Assembly (NCBI GenBank): GCA_951799405.1
Contig: OX637362.1
Location: 12,634,493-12,698,492 of the forward strand
Length of the DNA stretch: 64,000 bases
Direction: 5' to 3'
From: Agapetus fuscipes
Taxonomy: Eukaryota; Arthropoda; Insecta; Trichoptera; Glossosomatidae
Below, piece after piece: positions 39,305 through 49,034 of this stretch. The notes beneath the pieces were generated by a model that worked only from the letters and a program-made list of their open reading frames with translations, did no database searches and was not told where the DNA came from. The first letter of the stretch is position 1, and the number at the start of each line of letters is the position of its first letter. The translations under genes were made by a program, and so were the position numbers.

Positions 39305-39800
39305 ATATACCCTTATAAAAAATCAAATTAAGTACGTATTAGATAAAGCAGACACGTGTAGGTTCGCGCTTCTCAAATGTTCTGACGTTTGTGTTTATTA
39401 AATGAAAGAAAGCTTTCAAAAGCTCTCCAAATATACGCCTTTCATGAAAATTGAGATTTCATTAATTTCTAGTCGGGATATTGGAAAATTTAAATCGAGT
39501 GGATTTTTACGATAATTTTCCATGAAAATCAAAAGGTGTTTTCCGATACAAAGCCTTTGTAAATAAGGTTTCGAACAATTTTGTTTCCGAAATTGAGCGC
39601 TTCGAGGCATTTTGGTGATTGTTTTATAAATAAACAGCTGATTTTCAAAAGCTACAATAACACAAGGATAAATTTTCCGGTTAATTACTCAGATATCTTT
39701 TGATTTTTGTAAAGCTAAAAATATTTTTTATAATTGTAACGGGGTTTACTAAATATTGCCGTTATTAATTTTGCACTTATGTATTTCAGATATTTTCACT
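39305..39800. other. Unassigned sequence with an RTa sliver
   Basis: AAGCAGACACGTGTAGGTTCGCGCTTCTCA at 39347-39376 resembles the RTa middle block. The rest is unrecognised. Confidence 0.35.
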
Positions 39801-39804
39801 GATA

Positions 39805-40092
39805 GGCAAGACCTGTTAACACTTTTGACTCGTGAATGGAAGGTTGTGGGTTCAAATCCCGGCGGAGCACACAAAAAACACCATTTATATTTTCAATATG
39901 CTCTTCGCTGGTTGAAAAATAAATACATCTTGACCAAAGACCGGTCACTAAGGTTCCATGAAGCCTAACAGCAACTGGGTCTTGCTTGAGAATTGGCGCT
40001 TTCTACAGTGAAGACCAAGTTTGCAGAGGGCTCTTGAGGTGTGATGCACACAAAAGCAACGCTCACCAAATAAATTATCCTATTATTATTAT
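39805..40092 (+). mobile_element. SINE-A1, near-complete
   Basis: GACCTGTTAACACTTTTGAC, GGTTCAAATCCC (B-box), full body, GAGGGCTCTTGAGGTGTGAT and an ATT-type tail. Confidence 0.9.
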
Positions 40093-40111
40093 CAGTATCC
40101 GTAGTAGACCG

Positions 40112-40336
40112 TAGACCGGTCCGTAGTTCTGCGGACTCTGAATGGAAAGGTTGTGGGTTCGAATCCCGGCGGAGCACAACAATTATACCATTTATATTAT
40201 CAAATTTGCTCTTCGCTGGGTTGAAAAATTCATAAACCTTTAACAATGATCGGTCGGCAAAGGTCCATCCAGCCTTACAGTAACTGGGTCTTGCTTGAGA
40301 ATTGGGGCTTTGTAGCGACTACGACCAAGCTCGTAA
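40112..40336 (+). mobile_element. SINE-A part of a SINE-A/B composite
   Basis: GACCGGTCCGTAGTTCTGCG head, GGTTCGAATCCC, body to GACCAAGCTCGTAAAAAGG. Confidence 0.9.
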
Positions 40337-40598
40337 AAAGGTCGATAGCTCAATTGGTAGAATGCTTGCATTCCATATCGAGAACAAGGGTTCGATCCCA
40401 AGGTTTACTCAGCCTTCACAAGAAATGAGAACCAGCCCTCCCGGGAACTGGGAAACCTCCACTTAAACTGAAAGTGGTTGGTGTGAAACCGGCCCCCTTA
40501 CCCGTAAAAATAAATAGGTCCCGAATCGCCACATGCGACCCTTTCGGAGATAACGCAGGCAAGAATTTATACTATATGTGTAGATAAGTTGCGTTAGT
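40337..40598 (+). mobile_element. SINE-B part of the composite
   Basis: TCGATAGCTCAATTGGTAGA head with B-box GGTTCGATCCC, then GGTTTACTCAGCCTTCACAA, GTGAAACCGGCCCCCTTACC and the TATGTGTAG.TAAGTTGCGTT end. The GGGTGTCAGAAATG segment is deleted. Confidence 0.88.
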
Positions 40599-40599
40599 T

Positions 40600-40895
40600 G
40601 TGTAGTATTAACTGTCCAGTCACTCGGCATACTGTTTATACTGTGAAGTACGTTTTTTTTCATAAAGATCTGTTCACACTATGCTTCTCCCACTTTTGTT
40701 GTTGCTGTATGTTTAGGTGTTTTGGTGGTGAGGGCCAGCAGATGGTAGGTGGTGATTGATGCGGCTGGTGATTAATGTTGGTGATGATGAATCACGGTGA
40801 GAGGTGAGAGAACACGGACAGGGAGATACACAGCGGACAGATGAAATATTATCATGGGGCGATCTAGGCAGATTGAGTGCCGGCCTCGCATTGGA
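40600..40895. other. Unassigned sequence
   Basis: TGGTGATTGATG-type simple repeats at 40740-40800. No family. Confidence 0.35.
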
Positions 40896-40899
40896 CCAG

Positions 40900-41145
40900 T
40901 TTCATCTAAGTTGCAAAGATATTTAACATTAAGGATTCACATTACATGAATTTCCACAATCATACTAGCATAAGTTCGCGCTTTGCACATCCCGCATGTG
41001 GACCTACAACATAAAAACCAAATCTCAAATGGACATACACCCTGCAACTCCTGCCGATCTTCCCTGATACATGGCAAAGTGAACCATTTTCTACAGCATA
41101 GGTGGTCAGCCGCACACTAACTTTTAAATCAAAGAGCATACACAA
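40900..41145 (-). repeat. RTa LINE 3' end, CATCCCGCATGTG subfamily
   Basis: CATCTAAGTTGCAAAGATAT, CACATCCCGCATGTGGACCT, AAATGGACATACACCCTGCA. The GTGTAACCCC block is partly lost. Confidence 0.88.
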
Positions 41146-41269
41146 GAAATTATATTTTAGAAATAAACAAATAAGAATACACATGGATAAACATTAAATT
41201 ATTTGAAATTGATTGAACTGTTAACGATCGCTTCAATCGAACTTAAATTTTGAATTTGAAGTCTGAATG

Positions 41270-41380
41270 TCAAGCTATAATGGTTTTTTACAATATATTG
41301 CCTACCTATTAGGTGCATGTAACTGTATGGGATGCACGCCCCTGGTTTAGGTAACAGTTAACAGTTAGTGGTGTTAAGAA
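41270..41380. repeat. Low-copy repeat, second copy of 8110-8160
   Basis: TATTGCCTACCTATTAGGTG and GGGATGCACGCCCCTG, followed by AGGTAACAGTTAACAGTTAG. Confidence 0.6.
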
Positions 41381-41449
41381 ATTAACAATGATCCCTCCCA
41401 AAAACTGTTGTCTCGCATACTATGGGCCTATATGGTCCATCACTCCTAC

Positions 41450-41580
41450 ATTCAGAAACCAGGGATAGAAGTCTCGACGACTATTGATAGATCTTATCTG
41501 AACTATTGCGAAAAAGGACGGAAAAAAACATGGCGGCATATCAACAGCTGATCCATTAAATGGATCAACAGCATATATAT
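41450..41580. repeat. MITE-like fragment
   Basis: CAGGGATAGAAGTCTCGACG and CAACAGCTGATCC resemble ends and core of the 16325 family, but more distantly. Confidence 0.4.
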
Positions 41581-41830
41581 TTTTTATAAATATTTAAAAA
41601 TATAAATGGTAAAACATTGTTTTAATTCACTTTATTCTTTTTGTTTATGCTCGAATATTTTCGCCTAATGAGGCATCTTCGAAAGTATTCGAGCATAAAC
41701 AAAAAGAATAAAGTGAATTAAAACAATGTTTTACCATTTATATTTTTAAATATTTATAAAAATTGACTTTCACTGTGTTAACAGATCAACACTAAAAAAT
41801 ATTATATTTTTTATATTTAACCACGATCAG
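41581..41830. mobile_element. PLE palindrome (family PLE-1)
   Basis: Inverted arms 41581-41661 and 41681-41762 are almost identical over 80 bp. The left arm holds the 3' part of a PLE-1 ribozyme on the minus strand (stem II GCCU/AGGC, GAA, AAUAUU, C, GAGCA). Its core is cut at the arm junction (xCGAAGA), so it cannot fold as a full hammerhead. The right side continues to AACAGATCAACACTAAAAAA as in 22690-22730. Confidence 0.85.
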
Positions 41831-42180
41831 GTCCGGTCGATAGCTCAGTTGGTAGAGTGCTTGCATTCTACCCCGTGAGCTCGGGTTCGAATCCCACCGA
41901 GGAGGGTGTCAGAAATGATTTCCAATTTCGGTGTGTATTTCAAACCCCATAATATAAATACCGGCGAGGTTTACTCAGCCTTTACAAGAAATGAGTACCA
42001 GCCCCCTCGGGAGCTGGGAAATTCCCACTTCAACTGAAGTGGTTGGCGTAAGGCCGGCCCCCTTACCTGTAAAAATAAATAGGTTCAACTCGCCACATGC
42101 GACCCCTTCGGGGATAGCGCGGCAAGAAGTTACACTATATGTGTAGCTTAGTTGCGTTTGCGTTTTGCGTTTTAGCTATT
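41830..42180 (+). mobile_element. SINE-B, full length
   Basis: The most complete SINE-B. It has a head with A-box TAGCTCAGTTGGTAGAG and B-box GGTTCGAATCCC, and body blocks GGTGTCAGAAATGATTTCC, GGTTTACTCAGCC.TTACAAG, GGAGCTGGGAAATTCCCACT and TAAGGCCGGCCCCCTTACCT. The 3' end, GACCCCTTCGGGGATAGCGC then GTGTAGCTTAGTTGCGTT, finishes in TTGCGTTT-type repeat units. Transcription by RNA polymerase III is expected from the head. Confidence 0.93.
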
Positions 42181-42279
42181 AAGGTACCTACCGCCATGTT
42201 TTGTTCCACCCTATCTCCAATTATGGATTAGTATAGCTCATTAAAACACCTTGTGTAAAGCTATGAAGCTATCTTATCT

Positions 42280-42490
42280 TATCTAATCTAATCTAAGTTG
42301 CAAAGATATGTAAGACTGAGGATTCACATTATATGCATTTTAACAAGCAGACAAGAAGCAGACAAGTTCGCGCTTAAACATACCCCATGTGGACTTTCAA
42401 TATAAAAACCAAATTCTCAAATGAACATATACCCTGAGACTCTTGCCAACCTTCCTTGAAACAGAGGTGACATTGGCAAAGCTATCCAAA
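42280..42490 (-). repeat. RTa LINE 3' end
   Basis: ATCTAATCTAATCTAAGTTG tail, a duplicated AGACAAGAAGCAGACAAG, CCTTGAAACAGAGGTGACAT. Truncated at GGCAAAG. Confidence 0.88.
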
Positions 42491-42860
42491 TGATGAAGAA
42501 AATAATGATAAAGTCACTCTATATTTGCTAATTTCTGCTCTAAGGTTGAATTCCAGCATAGCCTTCATTCATAATCTAGCGAATATTAATTCTAAGCAAC
42601 TCCACTTTTGAAATTTATGAATGCACAGCTTTTGAATAAGTTACCATCTATGTAGCTATCGCCTTCCGTACCAAGAATAAGTCCGCGTTTATCTAAAACA
42701 CACGCGTCACTTGTGTGTTAGCACAAATAAATCAACGGAATTAAGCCGGCAAATGTGCGAGATAAGGTTTGTGAATTGCATTATATAGTTGTGAATGGAT
42801 TTGTATGGTAAAACAAGATTTCGGTTTGATTTAAATTACCTTCAACGTAATAAATTAATG
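42491..42860. other. Unassigned sequence
   Basis: Nothing recognised. Confidence 0.3.
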
Positions 42861-42861
42861 A

Positions 42862-43142
42862 TGTCATATGCTCAAACCCTCCTCGTACCCGTCCTGTTTG
42901 TATGTGTCAGAAAGACCCATAGCACATGGACGCTTCATACAAAGCTATATGTTTTCTTAAGTGGCGGAAAGCCTTCCCGTGTAATAAGAGCAACGGCACG
43001 ACAAAACAAGAACCTCTAAGTCAGAGGCGAGCCCATGACTCTAGAAGTAAATGATTTGATGTTACTGAAACTAATAGCATACCTCGGGTGGCACTCCTTG
43101 TGGGATTGTTGCTAGATCACGAGTAGCTTGAAGAATGATACA
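42862..43142 (+). repeat. Repeat family X, longest copy
   Basis: TGTATGTGTCAGAAAGACCC, GGCGGAAAGCCTTCCCGTGT, AGTCAGAGGCGAGCCCATGA, GATGTTACTGAAACTAATAG and GGCACTCCTTGTGGGATTGT. Shared with 13550-14240 and 17930-18165. Nature unknown; no coding frame. Confidence 0.65.
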
Positions 43143-43219
43143 CATAAGTAATACAAATTAATAATAATACAAGCCTAAGGTCAGCAAATTTTCAAATGGC
43201 AATAAAATTGTAGCGACAC

Positions 43220-43410
43220 ATGGCAAGGTTACTTTGGCAAAAGATTCTGTTACTTGCATACCTCTTTCAGTCCTTGCATACCTCTTTCAGTCCTTGCATA
43301 CCTCTTTCATCTCTTCAACATTTATCACTTTCTTCATACATACTCTTCTCTTATTCATTCTGTTGGTTCAATTCTTTCGCAATCTTACCTATTTGCTTTA
43401 TCCTAAATTA
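43220..43410 (-). repeat. RTa/RTc-like ORF end with 23-bp triplication
   Basis: CTTGCATACCTCTTTCAGTC occurs at 43253, 43276 and (variant) 43299, 23 bp apart. On the minus strand the unit is the CKD-type end of the LINE ORF. The following CATTTATCACTTTCTTCATA fits the same ORF. Confidence 0.7.
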
Positions 43411-43639
43411 TATTAATTGATACAAATAAGACACGGTTGTCTTCACATATTTTAATTTACATTCTTTTCAGGTAATTCCTTCCGTGAACGTCATTCTTTT
43501 TTAAGTTTACATGCTTTATTCATTCACAGTCTTTGCATAACTTACGTACATGAGAGTCAAATATCAATAGGATGCAACTTTTATACTGCATTATTCATAA
43601 ATAACTTTTACAGATGAATAATGTAAAATTAAACCAAAA

Positions 43640-43760
43640 AGATTTTCTTCACGAGCTGATTTATTTCCTCGAGCGCTTTCGATGTTTTTACATCATTATC
43701 ATGAGGACAACTCTAAACTTCAACATATTTAAAATTACAAATGTGAATTCCGGAGAATAT
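43640..43760 (-). repeat. PLE fragment (family PLE-6)
   Basis: Parallel to 30690-30800 and holds the clearer ribozyme-like motif of the two. Confidence 0.6.
43666..43707 (-). ncRNA. Degraded hammerhead-like motif, PLE-6
   Basis: Minus strand: UCCUC, core position AUGAUAA (C3 and G8 changed), extra U, stem II GAUGU/ACAUC (5 bp), GAA, palindrome AGCGCU, C17, GAGGA. Stems I, II and III are all perfect; only the core is mutated. Confidence 0.6.
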
Positions 43761-43939
43761 AATTTAAAATTAATCTTCCAAAGCTCTTTAACTATTACAT
43801 TAAAATATGTTCATGACTTTCACTCAAATACAATATTTTAAATTGTACTTCTGAAGAAATATATTTCAGGAAATTTGTACAATATGAAAACAATCACTGT
43901 TTTATTCTACTGTTTTAAATTAAATTTGTAAAATCAAGC

Positions 43940-44195
43940 TCCTTGACAGAGAACTTGGTATGAGGCGGACCCCACGTGCTGTTAAAATTGGTTCACCTTT
44001 GTCAATGCCACCCCGATTTCAGGGAAAGGCGCAGGAGTTGCAATGTTCATGTGAGTTTTTGTTTATTTTTATGCACACATGCAGAGTGTATCGGCGCAAA
44101 CACACATGTGCCTGTCTGTGGCCATGAATTTTATGAGCCTTAATGTTAACATCTTTGTTAATGATAAATTCTTTGCAACTTAGTTTATAGATTAT
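43940..44195 (+). repeat. RTa LINE 3' end, diverged subfamily
   Basis: CTCCTTGACAGAGAACTTGG, TGCCACCCCGATTTCAGGGA, ATGCACACATGCAGAGTGTA and the TTAGTTTATAGATTATAG tail. Same subfamily as 38042-38403. Confidence 0.82.
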
Positions 44196-44600
44196 AGAAA
44201 CAGTGTTTGTTCTCATGTTTTAATTTTTTTCAAAAGATTTCTGCAAAGTTTCCGCTGAAACATTTCATAAAATACTTCAGGAAATTTAAAAAATGGATGA
44301 AAAAAATATATCCTAACATCGAACGATTTCCGTTCATTTTGGCTGGCTGTTATTTTCACTGAGAACTCTTTATCCTGAAAACAAATCCACCGTCTCTGTG
44401 CCAAGGCGCTGCGTTGTTTCAGTGGGAATCGATATCTGTGTAAGACAAATGTTCTGGCGGGTACCCCAGGGGCGGATAACCGGCGAGCGTAACAATCGAA
44501 AAACCTGAGTGGAGATGAGACCTAAGTGATGCTTGAGGCAGGGAAGTAACAATGATGAAATAAAAGACAACTGAAAAAAACTGAGCTTTGAAATTTCGAA
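44196..44600. other. Unassigned sequence
   Basis: Nothing recognised. Confidence 0.3.
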
Positions 44601-44604
44601 AAGT

Positions 44605-44665
44605 TGAGACCGGTCTCGCAAATGGAAGGTTGTGGGTTCGGATCTCGTTGAGTTTTAAAATTTAT
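44605..44665 (+). repeat. SINE-A head fragment
   Basis: GACCGGTCTCGCAAATGGAAGG, GGGTTCGGATCTCG. Confidence 0.75.
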
Positions 44666-44673
44666 ATAAATTA

Positions 44674-44822
44674 AGACCGGTCCGTAGTCCAGTGGTAACA
44701 ATTCGGACTCGCAAATGGAAGGTTGTGATTTCGGATCCCGTAAGAGCACAAAAATTATACCATTTATATTTTAAAATGTGATCTTCGATTGGTTGAAAAA
44801 TTAAAAAAACCTAACCAAAGCG
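44674..44822 (+). repeat. SINE-A, 3'-truncated
   Basis: GACCGGTCCGTAGTCCAGTG head, mutated B-box, TACCATTTATATTTTAAAAT, ending at AACCTAACCAAAGCG. Confidence 0.85.
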
Positions 44823-44885
44823 TAATATGAATGTTAAAAACTAGTTCAAATTTGAGACAAAGATTAAAGATTATGAATAGACGGG

Positions 44886-45160
44886 CCCAAAGTTTATTGG
44901 TAACAATTCGGGCTCGTTAATGGAAGGTTGTACGTTCGGATCCCGGCGGAACACAAAAAATGTACCATGCATATTTTCAAATATGCCAAATAAAATTTTA
45001 TCAAAGACCGGTCACCAGACGTCCATCCAGCCTTACAGCAACTGGGTCTTGCTTGAGAATTGGCGCTTTGTAGCGATGACTAAGCTCGTAAAAAGTCCGG
45101 TAGATGTCTCAGTTGGTAGAATGCTTGCATTCCATGCCGCGAGCAAGGGTTCGATCCTTA
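44886..45160 (+). mobile_element. SINE-A/B composite, truncated in the SINE-B head
   Basis: SINE-A from AGTTTATTGGTAACAATTCG through ATGACTAAGCTCGTAAAAAG, then SINE-B GTCCGGTAGATGTCTCAGTT with B-box GGTTCGATCC, ending at about 45160. Confidence 0.88.
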
Positions 45161-45635
45161 TGAGGTCTCCCATTGCTATAAGCTCCTCATTTGATTCCTT
45201 CTTATAACGCCAATGGGTATCAGAAGTGGCTGTCTCGTAGGCTTTGGGTGCGTAGCGCATTTGTTCCTCCTCGCCCCAAGCATCAGTCTTACTCCTGAGC
45301 CCTATAAAGCGCCTCATCCACTAACCCGAGCATAAAAACATACGCTTAAAGCCAACCCAAAAAAATACAAAGAAACTGGAACAGCGCCTTCTGAGAGCAT
45401 TACAGCTTCTGTAGATTTTTGGGGAAACGCAAGGGTTGAGTTAAGAGCGCTTGGGGTAGAGTTTCTTAGAAAAACTGTCAATAGGCCGCGAGGACAGCTA
45501 ACAAAGGACATCGTGTTTACGCAACGAATTTATGTTGGCCTCGACTGAATAAATGGCGTCAGCTGGGAAAGATATTTTAGTAGTCAAATGTATAGTAAAA
45601 ACCATTGCCTTATGATATCTGTGTACTAGTAGAAA
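45161..45635. other. Unassigned sequence
   Basis: Short minus-strand frames (45033-45511) overlap a SINE and each other. No domain recognised. Confidence 0.35.
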
Positions 45636-45649
45636 TTCTTTACAATTTA

Positions 45650-45850
45650 AAAAAAAATCTTTGTTTATATTCACTGTGAGTTTTTATTTTTTAATACACG
45701 ACTAGTTTCGGTAGAGCAGTATCCACCATCGATAGGTGATAACATATAACTATCATAGAAATAAAAAAAGTACAAACGAAAATAGACAATATACATATAT
45801 TTGTTTCAATATACTAACGAAAATTGTCATTAGTAAGAAAGAGAACAAAA
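45650..45850 (-). repeat. PLE fragment (family PLE-7)
   Basis: TATTCACTGTGAGTTTTTAT precedes the ribozyme-like motif, similar in role to the CACTATAG / TTCACAGTG ends of other PLE families here. Confidence 0.5.
45696..45740 (-). ncRNA. Degraded hammerhead-like motif, PLE-7
   Basis: Minus strand: UCAC, core position CUAUCGA (G5 and A6 changed), extra U, stem II GGUGGA/UCUACC (6 bp, one G-U), GAA, palindrome ACUAGU, C17, GUGU. Stem I is 3 bp. The core is inactive. Confidence 0.55.
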
Positions 45851-45889
45851 TAACTTCACAGTTGCATTTCCGTGTGTACAAAAAAACTT

Positions 45890-46075
45890 GGGTGAATGTA
45901 AAAATGTTTCTGGAAAGGTGGCAGCATTGCTGCGTGCGTACTATTCCTGGAGCAGTCCGAACGTATACAACTTTTTTTTCAACCACAAGTGAACAGCTGA
46001 TTACAGTCTTCATACAAAAACTATCAAAATTCGGTAGGTAAGAATGACCGTGGTCATGCAACTTCCAGGCGAGGC
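45890..46075. repeat. MITE-like fragment
   Basis: GAACAGCTGATTACAGTCTTCATAC and GACCGTGGTCATGCAACTTCC echo the core and end of the 16325 MITE family. Confidence 0.45.
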
Positions 46076-46079
46076 ATCA

Positions 46080-46327
46080 TTAGTTTGTCAAAGCATGGGC
46101 TCAACGGGCGACTAAAATGTCTAAGAATAGCCCCGTTAGACTTAACTAATTTTGTACTACTTACCAAAAACTATTTAAACCATAAAATAAACGGACTTAG
46201 CTACAATTCAGGTTTAAACTGGTCACTAGTGACCGTCAAGTAGCTCTTGGTGTAATGAAATTAAACCGTTTCAGCAGTTAAATAAACCATTTGTCGGTTT
46301 AAATATAAACTCTGCGGTTATGCGTTA
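46080..46327. other. Unassigned sequence
   Basis: Nothing recognised. Confidence 0.3.
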
Positions 46328-46609
46328 CCTATTACTAGGGACTGGAAAATAGTGGTGTTATTTTTTAGGAAATTCGCGTTATTTTTTTGTGAAATTCGCG
46401 TTATTTTTGATCAAAAACAGGGAAATTCGCGTTATTTTTCATGATAAACGGGGAGATTCGGTGTAATTTTTAGGGTTGATAAGATCAAAATAAAGGTTTA
46501 TATAATTGCAGAACAAAATATATTACTAATATTTACAATTTTTTATGTAAACAACAACATGTACCTTCAAAAACAATGAAAAAACAACATCTGAATCAAT
46601 ACGAGTATC

Positions 46610-46653
46610 TGCAACCGAAGATGGTGGAAGTACCCACCGAAAACGTTTTTGCA
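46610..46653 (+). ncRNA. Hammerhead ribozyme-like motif, PLE-5, U4-to-C change
   Basis: UGCAA, core CCGAAGA, extra U, stem II GGUGG/CCACC (5 bp, 6-nt loop), GAA, palindrome AACGUU, U17, UUGCA. Stem I is a perfect 5 bp. U4 of the core is C. Located inside the hAT-like element. Confidence 0.7.
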
Positions 46654-46989
46654 ATAAAAAATACTCAAGTGGTACAAAACAATGTTTTTAATTTTAGTTT
46701 CTTAATTTTTTTTTTTGTTTTTTTAAAATAATCCTTTTTTACAAAAAACCATTGATTAAAAAAAGTATTAATATTTCAATGACACTCCGAAACCCTGCAA
46801 ATATCCTTTTAAAATATTTAATTTTTGTGCATTTAGTCTCTAGATGAGGGTTATCTCATTTTTCAAGGGCTTTCATTGGCTTTTATGAAAGCTTCAAGTT
46901 GTGCTCTTGGCTAATCCAGCAACAGCTTCTTTCTTTCATTGATGTCACGATTCAAGTCTGCTTGGATGATCCAGGACAGTTCTGCTTAT

Positions 46990-47215
46990 CATTATTTTTT
47001 TTAATAAAATAGATTTGTGAATAGGAATTCAATTCACCAACCTACTCTGCCTGGCCAGATACAGGTATTAATATCATTAATTAATAATTCATTTTTGTTT
47101 ATTTTAATGAATTATTCATTTTTAATTACCCAATTACATCTGTTGAACCCGGGTCAAATTTATGGTCAAATGACCCAGGTGGGGATCGAACCCCGCGTCT
47201 AGCGTTCTAGCGTGT
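46990..47215 (-). mobile_element. SINE-C
   Basis: Minus-strand copy: 3' part ATTCACCAACCTACTCTGCC and TGGCCAGATACAGGTATTAA, then the head end GGTGGGGATCGAACCCCGCG (B-box complement) and CTAGCG.TCTAGCGTGTTT. The head is truncated. Same family as 58395-58640 and 63130-63375. Confidence 0.82.
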
Positions 47216-47587
47216 TTAAACGTTGAAAGAGACCAATTTTCCTGTGCTTTGCACCTTGCAAAGGGTTTTCGCAGGATTTTTTTCTTTCCCACAAAATCGT
47301 TGTGTTGCAAAAGCGATACATTTTTCGCACAATTTCTACCAAAAGTAAGAAAATTCGCGATATTTGCGTAAAACCTGAAATTTCGCGTTATTCGCGTAAA
47401 AACATAAAAATTCGCGAATAAATTCGTTTTTTCGCGATCGCGAAATTTTCCAGTCCCTACCTATTACTTAATACGGGGTTCAGCTTAGGGTTTTATGCCG
47501 TATGGAGAATAGCCGAGTACAATATTACGCCCAAGAGCGTTTTTAAACTAAGTGCTACGGTAGCGTCAGCTTTTCTCAACCAAAATG

Positions 47588-47672
47588 ACTGAAAAATAAG
47601 CTACACATACTTGTAACTTCTTGCCGCGTTTTTACCCGAAGGGGTCGCATGTGGCAAGTGAACTGAGTAAAC
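47588..47672 (-). repeat. SINE-B 3' end
   Basis: AAGCTACACATACTTGTAAC, TTGCCGCGTTTTTACCCGAA, then GTGAACTGAGTAAAC. Confidence 0.8.
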
Positions 47673-47704
47673 AACGTTCAATTCATTTATATGGATAACA
47701 TACA

Positions 47705-48122
47705 AATATCTAATCTAATATAATCTAAGCTGCAAAGATATATATCATTTAAGATTTATATTAAATGCATTCCCACAAGCAGACATGTATAATTTCGCGC
47801 TAACACATACCGCATGTGGACCTACAATATAAAAATCCAATCTCAAATGAACATAAGCTCTGCAACTCTTGCCGTCCTTCCCTGAAACAGGGGTGACATT
47901 GGCAAAGTGAACCATTTTTTTACAGTATGGGTGGTCAGCCGCATACCAACCTATAAGTCAAGGAACAAACATCGCAAATTACATTTTTTAAATCAATAAA
48001 CAATAATATAAACATGGACACTAAAAAAACTAAATCATAAAACCAATTTCACTTTAATAAACCCTAGCCGCCAACATTACAGATCGACCGCCATTTCTTT
48101 CTATCCTTACATACTTCTTTCA
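47705..48122 (-). repeat. RTa LINE 3' end reaching into the ORF
   Basis: TAATCTAATATAATCTAAGC tail to GCCGCCATTTCTTTCTATCC.TACATACTTCTTTCATTC in the last ORF codons. Confidence 0.9.
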
Positions 48123-48239
48123 TTCATACATACAAATATAATAGTCATATTTAATCCAAAACGAGTAAATAGTAGTTAAGAAGGCTGAGATAGAAGATTT
48201 TTTTAGTTGGTGAATAACGCTACAAGTTCCGAATATAAT

Positions 48240-48470
48240 ATTAACTTGAAAAGATATGTAACATTGGGGATTCATATTATATGCATTTTCACAAGCAGAT
48301 ACGTTTAAATTCGCGCTTAAACATGCCGCATGTGGAAAACTCATATCTCAAATGAACATACACCCTCCAACTCTTACCGATCTTCCCTGGAACAGCGATT
48401 ACATTAGCAAAATGAACCATTTTCTAAAGCATGGGTGGTCAGCCGCATACCATCCTATAAGCCAAGGTTT
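48240..48470 (-). repeat. RTa LINE 3' end
   Basis: AACTTGAAAAGATATGTAAC, CATGCCGCATGTGG, ACACCCTCCAACTCTTACCG, AAAGCATGGGTGGTCAGCCG. Confidence 0.88.
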
Positions 48471-48492
48471 TCCGAAGTTTCATCAAAATAAG

Positions 48493-48655
48493 GATTCGCA
48501 ACGCAAACGCAATTAAGCAACACAACTTCTTGCAGAGTTATCCCCGACGGGTTTCGCATGTGGCGAGTGAGACCTATATATTTTTACAGGTAAAGGGCCG
48601 GCCCTTCGCCAATCCCTTTAGTTAAAGGGAAGGTTTCCAGCTACCAAGGAGGCTG
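48493..48655 (-). repeat. SINE-B 3' half
   Basis: AACGCAAACGCAATTAAGCA end, TTATCCCCGACGGGTTTCGC, AAGGGCCGGCCCTTCGCCAA. Joined to the next copy. Confidence 0.82.
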
Positions 48656-48904
48656 TCTGTCGAAGTTGAACCTATTATTTTAAGGGTAAGGGGGCCGGCC
48701 TTACGCCAATCACTTCAGTTGAAGTGGGGGTCCCGAGGGGCTGGTACTCATTTCTTGTGAAGGCTGAGTAAACCTTGCCGGTATTTTATTTTGCGGTTTG
48801 AAATAAACACCGAAACGGGAAATCATTTCTGACACATTCGGTGGGATTCGAATCCCAGCTTACAGCATGAATGCAAGCACTCTACCAACCGAACTGTCCA
48901 CTGG
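48656..48904 (-). mobile_element. SINE-B 5' two thirds
   Basis: TAAGGGGGCCGGCCTTACGC, TGAAGGCTGAGTAAACCTTG, CTCTACCAACCGAACTGTCC (head). Confidence 0.85.
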
Positions 48905-49027
48905 TCAATTAATTACAATTCTTGAATTGAAAAGTTTCAGTCCAACTGTTTTCTTTGAATACCACATTTATTGCAACATTATAAAGCCTCGAGTACATTT
49001 TCAAGATATGGCAATCACTATGGGATA
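48905..49027. repeat. Segmental duplication, copy 1 (123 bp)
   Basis: GAAAAGTTTCAGTCCAACTG through GGCAATCACTATGGGAT is repeated 462 bp downstream at 49367-49489 with few changes. A SINE-B lies directly upstream of each copy. Confidence 0.9.
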
Positions 49028-49034
49028 AAAAAAA

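Larger units (their letters stand above)
46336..47459. mobile_element. hAT-like non-autonomous element, 1124 bp
   Basis: Termini TAGGGACTGGAAAAT (46336) and ATTTTCCAGTCCCTA (to 47459) are perfect 15-bp inverted repeats. Both sides are flanked by the identical 8-bp CCTATTAC (46328-46335 and 47460-47467), the target-duplication length of hAT elements. Near each end the motif AATTCGCGTTATTTTT is repeated (three times on the left, several variants on the right). There is no transposase. Inside sit a PLE ribozyme fragment (46610) and an inverted SINE-C (46990-47215), so it grew by nested insertion. Confidence 0.9.

Noticed and set aside
41648..41680. Complete hammerhead at the PLE-1 palindrome
   Set aside because: Stem II, GAA, stem III and one stem I strand are present, but the core is cut at the arm junction (xCGAAGA), so only a partial motif remains.
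47017..47202. Short coding frame at the SINE-C in the hAT-like element
   Set aside because: It is an antisense translation of SINE-C. A similar chance frame appears at 58433-58636.
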